From Bacteroidota bacterium (GTDB lineage Bacteria > Bacteroidota > Bacteroidia > Bacteroidales > Rikenellaceae): a stretch of 28,137 bases of DNA. The position numbers and the translations under genes are program-made. Position 1 is the stretch's first letter; each line of letters opens with the position of its first letter. The notes under the pieces were generated by a model. That model searched no databases. It was not told the DNA's origin and worked only from the letters and a program-made list of their open reading frames with translations. The stretch covers positions 1 through 28,137 of the forward strand of contig JAEZTA010000074.1 of the NCBI GenBank assembly GCA_023443765.1. The letters are read 5' to 3'. This document shows, piece after piece, positions 1 through 9,100 of the stretch.

Positions 1-786
1 ATGAACATCATCCACTACATGCACGACAAGTACTACTACGAGAAGGCCCAGATGGCATTCGTCGACACCGATCCCCGCATCAACCTCGCCTACGGCGTGG
101 CTGGTCTTTCGATCGCCCTCGACTCGCTGTCGGCCATCAAATACGCCAAGGTGACGGCCCGCCGCAACGCCGAGGGACTCACCGAAGGCTTCGACATCAA
201 CGGCGAATTCCCCTGCTACGGCAACAACGACGACCGCGTCGACCACCTGGGCGTGGACCTCGTCTACTTCTTCAGCGAGGAGCTCAAGAAACTGCCTGTC
301 TACAAGAACGCCCGCCCGACGCTGTCGCTGCTCACGATCACCTCGAATGTGATGTACGGCAAGAAGACCGGCGCCACGCCCGACGGACGCCTCAAGGGCG
401 TGGCCTTCGCACCGGGAGCCAACCCGATGCACGGACGCGACAAGAGCGGCGCCATCGCTTCGCTCGCCTCGGTGGCCAAGATGCGCTACCGCGACGCGCA
501 GGACGGCGTTTCGAACACCTTCTCGGTGGTTCCGAAGTCGCTCGGCCCGACGGCTGAGGACCGTATCGAGAACCTCGTGACGATGCTCGACGGCTACTTC
601 ACCAAAGGCGCCCACCACCTGAACGTCAACGTGCTGAACCGCGAGATGCTGGAGGATGCCATGGTACACCCGGAGAACTATCCGCAGCTGACGATCCGCG
701 TGTCGGGCTACGCCGTGAACTTCACGAAGCTGAGCCGCGAGCACCAGCTCGAAGTCATCAGCCGCAGCTTCCACGAACGCATGTAA
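1..786 (+). CDS. pflB: Pyruvate formate-lyase, C-terminal part (partial)
   Basis: Converts pyruvate and CoA to acetyl-CoA and formate in the cytoplasm during anaerobic growth. The 261 visible residues are the C-terminal third of a protein that is usually about 740-760 residues. The glycyl-radical loop RVSGYAVNF is at residues 233-241, with the radical-bearing glycine at visible residue 236. The motif GATPDGR (124-130), typical of the family, is also present. The active-site cysteine pair lies upstream of the window. The ATG at base 1 is therefore probably an internal methionine and not the start. The activase gene follows 6 bases after the stop. The RVSGYAV loop and the adjacent pflA favour true pyruvate formate-lyase over glycerol or choline glycyl-radical enzymes. 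Confidence 0.95.
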   Translation: MNIIHYMHDKYYYEKAQMAFVDTDPRINLAYGVAGLSIALDSLSAIKYAKVTARRNAEGLTEGFDINGEFPCYGNNDDRVDHLGVDLVYFFSEELKKLPVYKNARPTLSLLTITSNVMYGKKTGATPDGRLKGVAFAPGANPMHGRDKSGAIASLASVAKMRYRDAQDGVSNTFSVVPKSLGPTAEDRIENLVTMLDGYFTKGAHHLNVNVLNREMLEDAMVHPENYPQLTIRVSGYAVNFTKLSREHQLEVISRSFHERM

Positions 787-792
787 GGAAAT

Positions 793-1518
793 ATGCTTCG
801 CGTACATTCTTACGAATCGATGGGAACATTCGACGGGCCGGGACTCCGGCTCGTCGTTTTCCTGCAAGGCTGCAACTTCCGCTGCCTCTATTGCGCCAAT
901 CCCGACACGATCGAGGCCGGGGAGGGCACGCTGACCGACCCTGCGGAGATTCTCCGCATGGCCGTCGACCAGAAACCCTTTTTCGGGCGGCGCGGCGGAG
1001 TGACCTTTTCGGGCGGCGAACCCACCTTCCAGGCCGCGGAACTGGTTCCGCTCGTCAAGGCGCTGAAGGAGGCGGGCATCCACGTCTGCATCGACACGAA
1101 CGGCGGCGTATGGAACCCGGCGGTCGAAGAACTGCTCGGGCTGGTCGACCTGGTACTGCTCGACATCAAGCAGGCCGACCCGGCGCGCCACCGCACCCTC
1201 ACCGGACGGGAGAACACCCAGACGCTCCGCACCGCCGAATGGCTCGAAACCCACGGCAAACCCTTCTGGCTGCGCTATGTGCTGGTTCCGGGTTACAGCG
1301 ACGCCGAGGCCGACATCCGCACGCTGGGCGAACGCCTCGGCGGCTACAAGTCGGTCGAGCGGGTCGAACTGCTCCCCTACCACACCCTCGGGGTACACAA
1401 ATACGAGGCGATGGAGTTGGAGTACAAGCTCCGCGGCGTGCAGGAGAACACCCCCGAACAGCTCGACCGCGCGGCGGCCCTGCTGCGGGAATACTTCCCC
1501 ACGGTGGTGGTCAACTGA
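793..1518 (+). CDS. pflA: Pyruvate formate-lyase activating enzyme (radical SAM)
   Basis: Radical SAM enzyme that puts the glycyl radical on pyruvate formate-lyase using a [4Fe-4S] cluster and S-adenosylmethionine. The cluster motif CNFRCLYC (CX3CX2C) is at residues 27-34, and the SAM-binding GGEP motif follows at about residue 75. At 241 residues it has normal length for the short PflA type, which lacks the extra ferredoxin-like clusters of the activases for other glycyl-radical enzymes. The start is fixed by the 6-base gap after the pflB stop and by the conserved N-terminus ending in FDGPGLR. The gene is co-transcribed with pflB and closed by a strong terminator. Confidence 0.95.
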   Translation: MLRVHSYESMGTFDGPGLRLVVFLQGCNFRCLYCANPDTIEAGEGTLTDPAEILRMAVDQKPFFGRRGGVTFSGGEPTFQAAELVPLVKALKEAGIHVCIDTNGGVWNPAVEELLGLVDLVLLDIKQADPARHRTLTGRENTQTLRTAEWLETHGKPFWLRYVLVPGYSDAEADIRTLGERLGGYKSVERVELLPYHTLGVHKYEAMELEYKLRGVQENTPEQLDRAAALLREYFPTVVVN

Positions 1519-1550
1519 TCGGGATTCCGGTCCGGAAACAGATACGAACG

Positions 1551-1585
1551 AGTCCCCGGCTGTCGGCAGCCGGGGACTCTTTTTA
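1551..1585 (+). terminator. Rho-independent terminator of the pfl operon
   Basis: Perfect 12-bp stem: AGTCCCCGGCTG at 1551-1562, loop TCGG, CAGCCGGGGACT at 1567-1578. It is followed by CTTTTTA. On the minus strand the stem lacks a T-run, so it is only a weak candidate for ending the EEP operon that arrives from the right. Confidence 0.9.
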
Positions 1586-1602
1586 TCCGGTAATGTTCAG
1601 GG

Positions 1603-2493
1603 TCAGAACAGCACCGTCAGCAGAATCGGGTAGTGGTCCGAAATGTAGGGCACTCCGTAATCGTTGGTGATGGTGCGGAACGACATAGCCATCTTCGCAT
1701 TGCGGTAGAAGATGTGGTCGAGGTTCCGCTTCGGGGTCGCAGTTCCGCTGCCGTAATTGTTGAAGCTGTAAGCGTCACCCGAAGGGGCCAGCGCACGGCC
1801 GGCCGTCATCCACTGGTAATAGGTCGTCAGAGCGTCCCGCGAATCGTCGTCCGTCGCATAGGAGCAGTTCATGTCGCCTACGATAAAGAGCGTGGCGTTC
1901 TCGCCGGCGAGTGCCTTCATCCGGGCGACATTGAGCTGTGCACTCTTTTCCCGGGCCGTCTTATTCGCGGCATAGGCGGGCATGTGGGTAGTGAAGATCC
2001 AGAACTCCTTGTCGGTTCCCACCTCCTTCAGGTGCGCCCAGACGGTCGTGTGCCACTGGGCAGCCTCCCACGCCACAGAGGGCACGTCGGGCGTATCGCT
2101 CAGGAAGTAATAGCCCCAGTCGAGGCGCGTGAAACGGCTCTTGCGGTAGAGCAGCACGGAGTTGCCGCCCTTGCTGGTTCCCGTACCGGGCGTTTCGAGC
2201 ATCTCGTAGTCCGACAAACCGCCCTTCAGGTCAGTACGCTGGATGGTGCGCGGTTCCTGCATGCCGATCACGTCGGGCTTGATGCTGTTCACCATCCTGA
2301 TACAAGGCTCCTTGCGTGCATCCCAGGCTTTGGTACCTGTATCGTCGGCAGTGACGCAGCGAACGTTGAACGACATCACCTTCAGGGTGTTCGAGCCGCC
2401 CGTATCGTCGCCTCCGTCATCCTTGCTCGACGAGCAGCCCAGGGCGCACAATGTAATTCCGCAAAGCAGATACTTCAGTTTTTTCATATTCAT
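1603..2493 (-). CDS. Endonuclease/exonuclease/phosphatase-family lipoprotein
   Basis: Predicted metal-dependent phosphodiesterase or phosphatase of the EEP (DNase I-like) fold. It has a lipoprotein signal with acylated Cys20 in LCALGC. The following residues SSSKDD fit the Bacteroidetes lipoprotein export signal (K followed by D/E), so exposure on the outer surface is likely. EEP catalytic motifs are all present: SFNVR (N43), MQEP (E80), TTHMP (H170), GDMNC (D207, N209), NLDH (D259, H260) and SDHYP (D286, H287). The 296-residue length is normal for a single EEP domain. It starts 14 bases downstream of the large lipoprotein gene and is second in that operon. Substrate is unknown: nucleic acid, phospholipid head group and glycan-linked phosphodiester are all possible. 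Its placement under the putative sugar regulator makes the last worth considering. Confidence 0.88.
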   Translation of the reverse strand: MNMKKLKYLLCGITLCALGCSSSKDDGGDDTGGSNTLKVMSFNVRCVTADDTGTKAWDARKEPCIRMVNSIKPDVIGMQEPRTIQRTDLKGGLSDYEMLETPGTGTSKGGNSVLLYRKSRFTRLDWGYYFLSDTPDVPSVAWEAAQWHTTVWAHLKEVGTDKEFWIFTTHMPAYAANKTAREKSAQLNVARMKALAGENATLFIVGDMNCSYATDDDSRDALTTYYQWMTAGRALAPSGDAYSFNNYGSGTATPKRNLDHIFYRNAKMAMSFRTITNDYGVPYISDHYPILLTVLF

Positions 2494-2507
2494 TTCAATT
2501 TAGGTTG

Positions 2508-5500
2508 TTAATCGCGTGTTATGACAATTTCGTCGATAAAGTGGCGGCCGGTACCTCCGATCGTGATCCGGGTATCCTTCGTCGCGCCCTGGACAGGCAC
2601 CGAAACCTCGTACCAGCGGTGGTAGGCATTCTCGTATTCGGGAGCCGTCGTGTTGTTGATATCCGCCAGAGCCGTCTGCGGAAGCAGCGAACTGAGGTCG
2701 GGAGTCAGCGTCCCGGCAGTGCCGCCGCCCGTCGTACTGATCTTGACCTCGCAGGGGTCGGGGGCAAACGTATTGGTGCCGCCCAGTCCGACGCCGATCT
2801 TGAATTTCAGCGTGACATTGGCAGTCGCTTCGCCCAATGCAGTCAACGCGGGCGTGGTGATGCTGCTCGCGGCGTCCGTACCGTTCTTTCCGACCCGGAT
2901 ATAACCCGTTCCTTCGTATACCGTACCGGCTTTCTCCCAGCCGTCGGGCATGGTAAACTCGTTCGGGAGGTTAGTCCACATCTGCCACGAGGGGATGAAA
3001 TAGTCGTGGGCCAGGAAAGCGTCGTCGAAGCCCTCGGCCAGCAGCACATTGGCCCCGGCGGGGAGGTTCGAGGTGTAATAGGCGCCCTTCTCATGGGTCG
3101 TCAGATAGAATCCGTGCTGGAACAGGAGCTGTCCCGCCGTGGAGATCGTCTTGCCCGAAGCGTGGCAGTTCGTATTGTCGGCCTGCAGAATCTTGACATA
3201 GATGAATCCGCCTTCGGCAACGGCCTTGCTCTCCGGAACGTTGAAACAAGCCATTCGGTAGCCGCGCGTATTGGCGGCGGTCGTCAGGGCGAAAGTCTCC
3301 GCACCCTCGCCCGTGAAAGGCATTTCCAGGATGCGCACATCGCTGTTCCAGGTGACATTGTCATTGCTCCAGGCCACTTTCCAGTTCTTGGGAACCTGCT
3401 GGGTGCCCGCCGCAAACAGGCCGAAGCCGAAGCGCAGGTTGCCGACGATGCGCGACGTGGCCTTGATCTTGAACACCAGTCCGTTGTCCTGCCAGTTATC
3501 GCCGCCCCAGCCCGTAGTGAGGAACCGGCCGTCGTAAATCGTCGCAGACCCCGTATTGGCCAGCTGGCAGCCTGCCACGCCTTCGTTGCCGACCTTGGTG
3601 ATCGTGCAGCCCGCGGGCGAGGAATAGGTAACGGTATTGTCCGCGTAGGTAACGTTGCGGAACCCGAAGGCATTGCCGTCGCGCGAAACCTTGATAAGTC
3701 CCGAGATCGGCTTGATGGCGTAAACCGCCTCGCCGAAACGGGTTCCGGTCATCGCAGCGAGATCCGAAAGGGCCGTCGGCAGCAGGAGCGACGCTCCGGC
3801 AAGACCCTTCAAAGCACCGCGCTTCTGCGGTACGGCGGTCGATGCGAACGATGCCGAAGCATAGGTCTTCATTATATAGGTAGTGCGGTCCTCCTGTTCA
3901 AGCGTAATGCTGCCACTCAGGGTCTTCGCGAGGTCAGCCGTTACCACCTGCGATTCGGGCAGCGAGACGAGCATCGCCTCGTAGGTTCCGGCCTTCAGGT
4001 CGGCAACCGAAATCGCTTTGGCGGCAGGGACTTCGGAAGCGGCGTCGGTTTTGGTCACCTTGTCGGCGGCCGGCGGCGTCACCACCAGCAGTCCGTCGGC
4101 ATCGGCAGCCAACTGGGCGCCCTTCACGACCACTTCGACCTGGTCGCCTACGGCGAGGCTGTGGCCGGCCAGCTTGACGAAGATGCCGGCATCGGCATCC
4201 TGCACGGCGAAACAGCCCGCCGGGACGTTGTCCACAGCCACCACGCGGCCCTGTATATAATAGTTGTCGCTGATCGTCACCGCTCCGGAGCCTTTCAGGG
4301 CGCGAATGGCCGAAACGTCGGCTTTCACGGGATCGTCGGCGCTCGGACGCTGCGGCTCACCCTCGACCTGGAGCAGAATATCGTCGAGGAAGAAACGCAC
4401 GTCGTCCGTGGAGGTCTGCATCGCGGCCGAGGTGATGGTGATCGTCGTCGCGGGCGTCGCATTGCGCACGTAAACGGTGAACTCCTTGAACTTGTTATTC
4501 TCCACGCCTTCGACCTTGCCTTCGTTGTCCACCGTAGCTCCGCTCGCTGCGTCGGTCTTAACGACCACGCCGGGATTGGTCGGCGTGCCGTAGGCATCGA
4601 CCATCGCCGAGGCGAGGAAGGTGAGTTTCAGGTCGGATTTCGAAATATTCATCGCCGCGAAGCGTGTCGCGAGTTTAATCGTATAGGCGCCCTGCGTATA
4701 GCGGGTGATGAGCGCCTCGTCGCCGCGTCCCACCTGCAGGAAGCCCGGACGGGTGTAGCACTCCGAAACGTCCACCACTTCGGCCAGCACCTTGGGAAGC
4801 GAATAGGTCCCGGCGTTCCACGACGACATGAAATCGAGCGGCAGGTCGATGTAAGCGGCTTTGGCGTTGATCACATCGTCGAAACCGGTCGAGAAGGCCA
4901 CCGTCTGGTTGTCCATGGCCGGGACCGCGGTCGGCTCGGCCGAAGCCTTCGTAACGCAGAACGCGCTCTGGAACGCGACCGTCGGATTCGATGCGGAGGT
5001 ACTTGCCGAAGCTCCGTTGGTGCAGCGGTGGCGAATCCAGAGTTTACCGCCGGCCGGAATCTTCTTGTCCGCAGGGATGGTAAAGTCGATCACTTTCCAC
5101 ACGGCATCCGAAGCGCCTCCGGAGCTGGTGCCGTTGAATTGGGTCCAGGTCTCCCCGTCGGAACTCCACTCGAAGGCCCAGGCATGCCCGGCGCTCTGGG
5201 TTCCGTCGCGGCGGCTGCCGTAGGAGTAACGCAGGTCGCCCGAAAGCTCCTCCTTCACCGGGATTTCGAGTTGCAGCGCATCGCCGGTTTCCCACGACCC
5301 GATGACAACACCCCGCTGGAAATACCAGTTCGACGTGGGATTGGTGTGGGTCTTGGTCGAGAACTGCATCGTTACCGGAGAGCCCGTCCGGCGCAGGATC
5401 ATGCCGTCGTCGAAGTAGCAGACCGCTCCTTCGATAAAGGCATTGTCCAGTGCAAGGCTGCCGTCGATATGGAACGTCTGGGAGATCGGGAAAGGATACC

Positions 5501-5891
5501 CGTCTCCGCCGCCGATCGTACCGGCGCCCTGCGACAGCAGGATCGAGGTCGAGGAGGACTCCGAATCGGTAACTACATTTACATAAGCCGAACGGCCGCT
5601 GGTCGAGCGGTTGCGCGCCACGTTGAGTTTCACGGCGGCATCGCCCATGCCGTTTCTCACGCTGGACGATACCCAGCGAATCGTTTCGCCCGTCGAGGAA
5701 TCGACGAACTCGATGTGCCAGTAGGCATTACTGGTCACGTTGAGGGTCAGCTCCTCGCCTGCACCGTCTGCGGTCAGGCTCGTCTGCTGAAGGCCCACCC
5801 GGCCGACGCTGTCGACTTCCGGGTCGTCGGAACAGGAAGTCCCGGCAGCCAGCAAAGCCGCCGCGCATATCCATAACAAATACTTTTTCAT
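2508..5891 (-). CDS. Large multidomain surface lipoprotein (BACON-like, DUF5689-like, internal duplication)
   Basis: A 1127-residue lipoprotein with acylated Cys20 in LAAGTSC. I start it at the methionine of MKKYLLWICA; upstream in-frame ATGs would put charged sequence before the signal peptide. Domains by eye: a BACON-like domain (about 28-122); module A, a beta-sandwich with aromatic patches such as WAFEWSSDGETWTQF (130-315); module B, beginning with a GFDD motif (335-512); a DUF5689-like OB-fold region with NYYIQGRVVAVDN (520-735); then a second A (about 745-930) and second B (about 935-1127), again with an AEGFDD motif. The layout is A-B-DUF5689-A-B. No catalytic site was recognised, so it is probably a surface binding or scaffold protein working with SusD and the EEP enzyme. 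It is first in the operon and divergent from SusC. Confidence 0.82.
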   Translation of the reverse strand: MKKYLLWICAAALLAAGTSCSDDPEVDSVGRVGLQQTSLTADGAGEELTLNVTSNAYWHIEFVDSSTGETIRWVSSSVRNGMGDAAVKLNVARNRSTSGRSAYVNVVTDSESSSTSILLSQGAGTIGGGDGYPFPISQTFHIDGSLALDNAFIEGAVCYFDDGMILRRTGSPVTMQFSTKTHTNPTSNWYFQRGVVIGSWETGDALQLEIPVKEELSGDLRYSYGSRRDGTQSAGHAWAFEWSSDGETWTQFNGTSSGGASDAVWKVIDFTIPADKKIPAGGKLWIRHRCTNGASASTSASNPTVAFQSAFCVTKASAEPTAVPAMDNQTVAFSTGFDDVINAKAAYIDLPLDFMSSWNAGTYSLPKVLAEVVDVSECYTRPGFLQVGRGDEALITRYTQGAYTIKLATRFAAMNISKSDLKLTFLASAMVDAYGTPTNPGVVVKTDAASGATVDNEGKVEGVENNKFKEFTVYVRNATPATTITITSAAMQTSTDDVRFFLDDILLQVEGEPQRPSADDPVKADVSAIRALKGSGAVTISDNYYIQGRVVAVDNVPAGCFAVQDADAGIFVKLAGHSLAVGDQVEVVVKGAQLAADADGLLVVTPPAADKVTKTDAASEVPAAKAISVADLKAGTYEAMLVSLPESQVVTADLAKTLSGSITLEQEDRTTYIMKTYASASFASTAVPQKRGALKGLAGASLLLPTALSDLAAMTGTRFGEAVYAIKPISGLIKVSRDGNAFGFRNVTYADNTVTYSSPAGCTITKVGNEGVAGCQLANTGSATIYDGRFLTTGWGGDNWQDNGLVFKIKATSRIVGNLRFGFGLFAAGTQQVPKNWKVAWSNDNVTWNSDVRILEMPFTGEGAETFALTTAANTRGYRMACFNVPESKAVAEGGFIYVKILQADNTNCHASGKTISTAGQLLFQHGFYLTTHEKGAYYTSNLPAGANVLLAEGFDDAFLAHDYFIPSWQMWTNLPNEFTMPDGWEKAGTVYEGTGYIRVGKNGTDAASSITTPALTALGEATANVTLKFKIGVGLGGTNTFAPDPCEVKISTTGGGTAGTLTPDLSSLLPQTALADINNTTAPEYENAYHRWYEVSVPVQGATKDTRITIGGTGRHFIDEIVITRD

Positions 5892-6026
5892 AGCTGTGAG
5901 ATAAAGGTTCATTTTGGGTTTCAACAATCCGGTCCAAAGTACGGGATGATCCCCGGCCCCGGCCCGGCGGTCCTTGTTACATTTCAATGATATTCAATGA
6001 AAAAAATCAAAAAAAATCCTCTTTTC

Positions 6027-6057
6027 TTTGGAATATCAAATTTTACATCTATTTTTG
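6027..6057 (+). promoter_or_regulatory. Promoter of the susC-susD operon
   Basis: The Bacteroidetes -33 element TTTG (6027-6030) is separated by exactly 19 bases from a -7 element TATTTTTG (6050-6057) that matches TAnnTTTG. Transcription would start at about 6064, inside the GTGTGG-rich operator, about 80 bases before the SusC start. Confidence 0.82.
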
Positions 6058-6111
6058 TACCACACCAAACCACACTAATCCGTCCATCCTATCTGTTGTG
6101 TGGTGTGGTGT
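6057..6111. promoter_or_regulatory. Operator A: two inverted GTGTGG-rich elements between divergent promoters
   Basis: Two 15-base elements face each other. A1, read on the minus strand at 6071-6057, is GGTTTGGTGTGGTAC. A2, on the plus strand at 6097-6111, is TGTGTGGTGTGGTGT. A1 overlaps the last base of the susC -7 element. A2 ends 6 bases before the opposing -7 element at 6118. The same element occurs twice near 24315-24361, beside the GntR gene. The layout suits a repressor that blocks both promoters. Binding by that GntR protein is an inference. Confidence 0.78.
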
Positions 6112-6117
6112 ACTGCG

Positions 6118-6148
6118 CAAATATACTACTAATTCTAAAAAGATGAAA
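6118..6148 (-). promoter_or_regulatory. Promoter of the lipoprotein-EEP operon
   Basis: Read on the minus strand, TATATTTG (6125-6118) matches the -7 consensus. TTTC lies 19 bases upstream (6148-6145), three of four matches to the -33 TTTG, and overlaps the SusC start codon. Transcription would start at about 6111 and give a leader of about 220 bases. That leader includes a GC-rich segment (about 5945-5972) that could fold. A nearer promoter cannot be excluded, but no full TAnnTTTG was found closer to the gene. Confidence 0.65.
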
Positions 6149-9100
6149 AAAAGTTACGATGAATTTCAAAGAAAGTGTGATTTTCGGACGATCATGGCTT
6201 TCTGTGTGCTTCTGGCAGCGATCGTATTTTCGCCATCGTACGCTTCGGCCCAGAACTTCACCCTTCAGGGAAGCGTAAAGACCGAGAAAGGGGAGCCGGT
6301 TCCCGGCGCCACCGTTATCGTCTCGGGGACCCAACTGGGCGCGACAACCGACGCCCAGGGCAACTTCCTCCTGCGCATGGCCAAAAAGCCCGCTGCAGAC
6401 GCATCAATCGTTGTCTCCTACCTGGGCTACACCTCCCAGACAATCCCTATCGGCAACCAGACCACCTTCGAGGTCGTGCTCCACGAAGAGAGTACCGCGA
6501 TGGACGAAGTGGTCGTCGTAGGCTATGGTACGGTACGGAAAAAGGACCTTACGGGCGCACTCTCGACAGTGGGCAGCGAAGCGATCCTCAACCGGCAGAC
6601 CCCGACCATTTCGCAGGCTCTTCAGGGCGCGATGCCGGGCGTGACGGTCACCCGCACCAACTCGGCGCCGGGCGGTTCAGCGTCGATACGCATCCGCGGC
6701 ATCACGTCGATGACCGAAGGCGCATCCGCCCCCTATGTGGTGATCGACGGCGTGGCCGGCTCGATCGACGATGTCAACCCCAACGACATCGAGAACATCA
6801 CGGTGCTGAAAGACGCGGCTTCGGCGTCGATCTACGGATCGCAGGCTGCGGCGGGCGTCATCCTGATCACCACCAAGCGCGCCGGCAAGTCGGGCGCGAG
6901 CGTCGCCTATAACTATACGCTCGGCCTCGATTTCCAGTCCAAAATACCGAAGTACATGAACGCGTCCGACTACATGTCGGCGGTCAATGAACTGCGCTAC
7001 AACGACCTCTCGTCGGGTGGCTGGTACCAGGAATTCTCGCGCGAGATGATCGAGAACTACCGCATACTCAACCGCGAGAATCCGGACATCTATCCCAATG
7101 TGAACTGGATGGACATGATGCTCAAGGATGTGGGCGTGCGCCACTCGCACAACCTGACGATCCAGTCGGGCGGCGACAAGCGCAGCTCGGTCCTGAGCCT
7201 GGGCTTCGACGATGTCGACGGTCTGTTCCGCAAAAACCTCTCGTGGAAGCGCTACACGGCGCGCCTGAACAACGACGTGCAGGTGTTCAAATGGATGAAG
7301 GCTTCGGCCGACATTTCGCTGCGCTACACCGACCAGGTCAACCCCCACGCTTCGCCCTCGGGCATCATGCGCTACATTCCGCCCATCTACCAGGCCGTAT
7401 GGAGCGACGGACGCTACGCCCCGGGCAAGGACGGCGTCAACAAGTACGCAGCCCTGATGTCGGGCGGCGAGAAGGATACCGACAAGTACCTGGCCAACGC
7501 CAAGTTCCAGGTGGACATCACTCCCGTCAAGGGACTGACCGTCACAGGCATCTTCTCGCCCCAGTTCTCCTACACCAAGATCAAGGATTTCCAGCGCCAG
7601 ACCTCCTATTTCAACTACATGGAGGAGAACCTCACCAGTTCGAAGTACATCAGCGACGCCCTGACCACGGAACTCGAAGAGAGCCGCGGCGACACGTTCG
7701 CCCACACCACGCAGTTCTACGCCAATTACCAGCACACCTTCGGCCAGAACCATAACTTCAGCGCCATGGCCGGTTACGAAAACTACTGGTACCAGGAGGG
7801 CACGATCATCGCCAAGAATACGTCGTTCGCACACTCGCTGATTCCCGACCTGACCGCCGGAAACGCCGACGGCGCCTCGGCCAACTCGAAGGATGTCTTC
7901 GAACTGGCACGCCGCTCCTACTTCGGCCGCCTGATGTACAACTACCGGTCGAAGTACTACATCCAGGGCAACATCCGCTGCGACGGCTCCTCGCGCTTCG
8001 CCCGCAACCACCGCTGGGGTACGTTCCTCTCGGCGTCGGCCGGCTGGGTCTTCACCGAGGAGAAGTTCATGGAGGCCGCCCGCAAGGTCCTCGACCACGG
8101 TAAGCTGCGCCTCTCCTACGGCGAGCTGGGCAACGAGCGCATCAAGGGCTACTACCCCTACCAGGCCGTGCTGGCCAACAACAACGTGGTGGGCTACAAC
8201 GGTTCGACCCTGACATCGCTGTCGGGCTACGCCCAGTCTGCCGCCGTCGTCACCGACATCACGTGGGAGACCACCTCGACCATCGACGTGGGTTTCGACC
8301 TCTCGATGCTCCGCAGCCGCCTGTCGGTGACCGCCGACTGGTACTACAAGAAGACGCGCGACATGCTCCTGCTGGTACCCATCGCCCCGATCATGGGACT
8401 TTCCGACCCCTATGACAACGCCGGCGATATGAACACCAAAGGCTGGGAGGTGACCCTCGGCTGGCGCGACCACATCGGCGACTTCAGCTACGGGCTTTCG
8501 TTCAACCTCTCGGACGACGTTTCGAAGATGGGCTATGTCGGCAACAAGGAGATCATCAAGGACGGTAAAATCATCCGCGAAGGGGCCGAATACCAGTCGT
8601 GGTACGGCTACATCAGCGAAGGCCTTTACCAGAGCCCCGAAGAGGTCGCCAACTCGGCAACCATGGGTTCCTACGTCTCCCCGGGCGACATCCGTTACCG
8701 GAACTTCGCCGACGGCGACCCGAACAAACCGCTCATCACGACGGATTACGACCGCCGGGAACTCGGCTCCTCGCTCCCGCACTTCAACTACGGCGGTTCG
8801 ATCGACCTGGCCTGGCGCGGCATCGACTTCAACCTGACGTTCCAGGGTGTCGGCAAGCGCAACTCCTACCTCACGGACGAAATGGTCCAGCCGCTCCGCT
8901 CCCAGTGGTATAACTTTGCCACTTACATCGGGGGGGGGAACTCCTGGAGCCGTAAAAACACCATCGAGCAGAACCAGCGCGCCAAATACCCGCGTTATTC
9001 GTGGGCCAGCGCGAACAACAACTACGCAATCTCCGACTACTGGCTCTTCGACGGGTCCTACTTCCGCGTGAAGAACATCTCGCTGGGCTACACCCTGCCC

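Noticed and set aside
1..3. ATG at the first base as the true start of the pyruvate formate-lyase gene.
   Set aside because: A complete enzyme needs about 740 residues including the active-site cysteines, which are absent here; the window simply begins within the gene.
2505..5876. A 1123-codon open frame on the plus strand opposite the large lipoprotein gene.
   Set aside because: Antisense shadow: Arg/Gly-rich composition without domains, while the minus strand encodes a clear lipoprotein signal and known domain types.
5983..6000. Direct repeat TTCAATGA-TA-TTCAATGA upstream of the susC promoter, period 10.
   Set aside because: Short, AT-rich and found once; it could be an activator site, but there is no second copy near the other promoters to support it.
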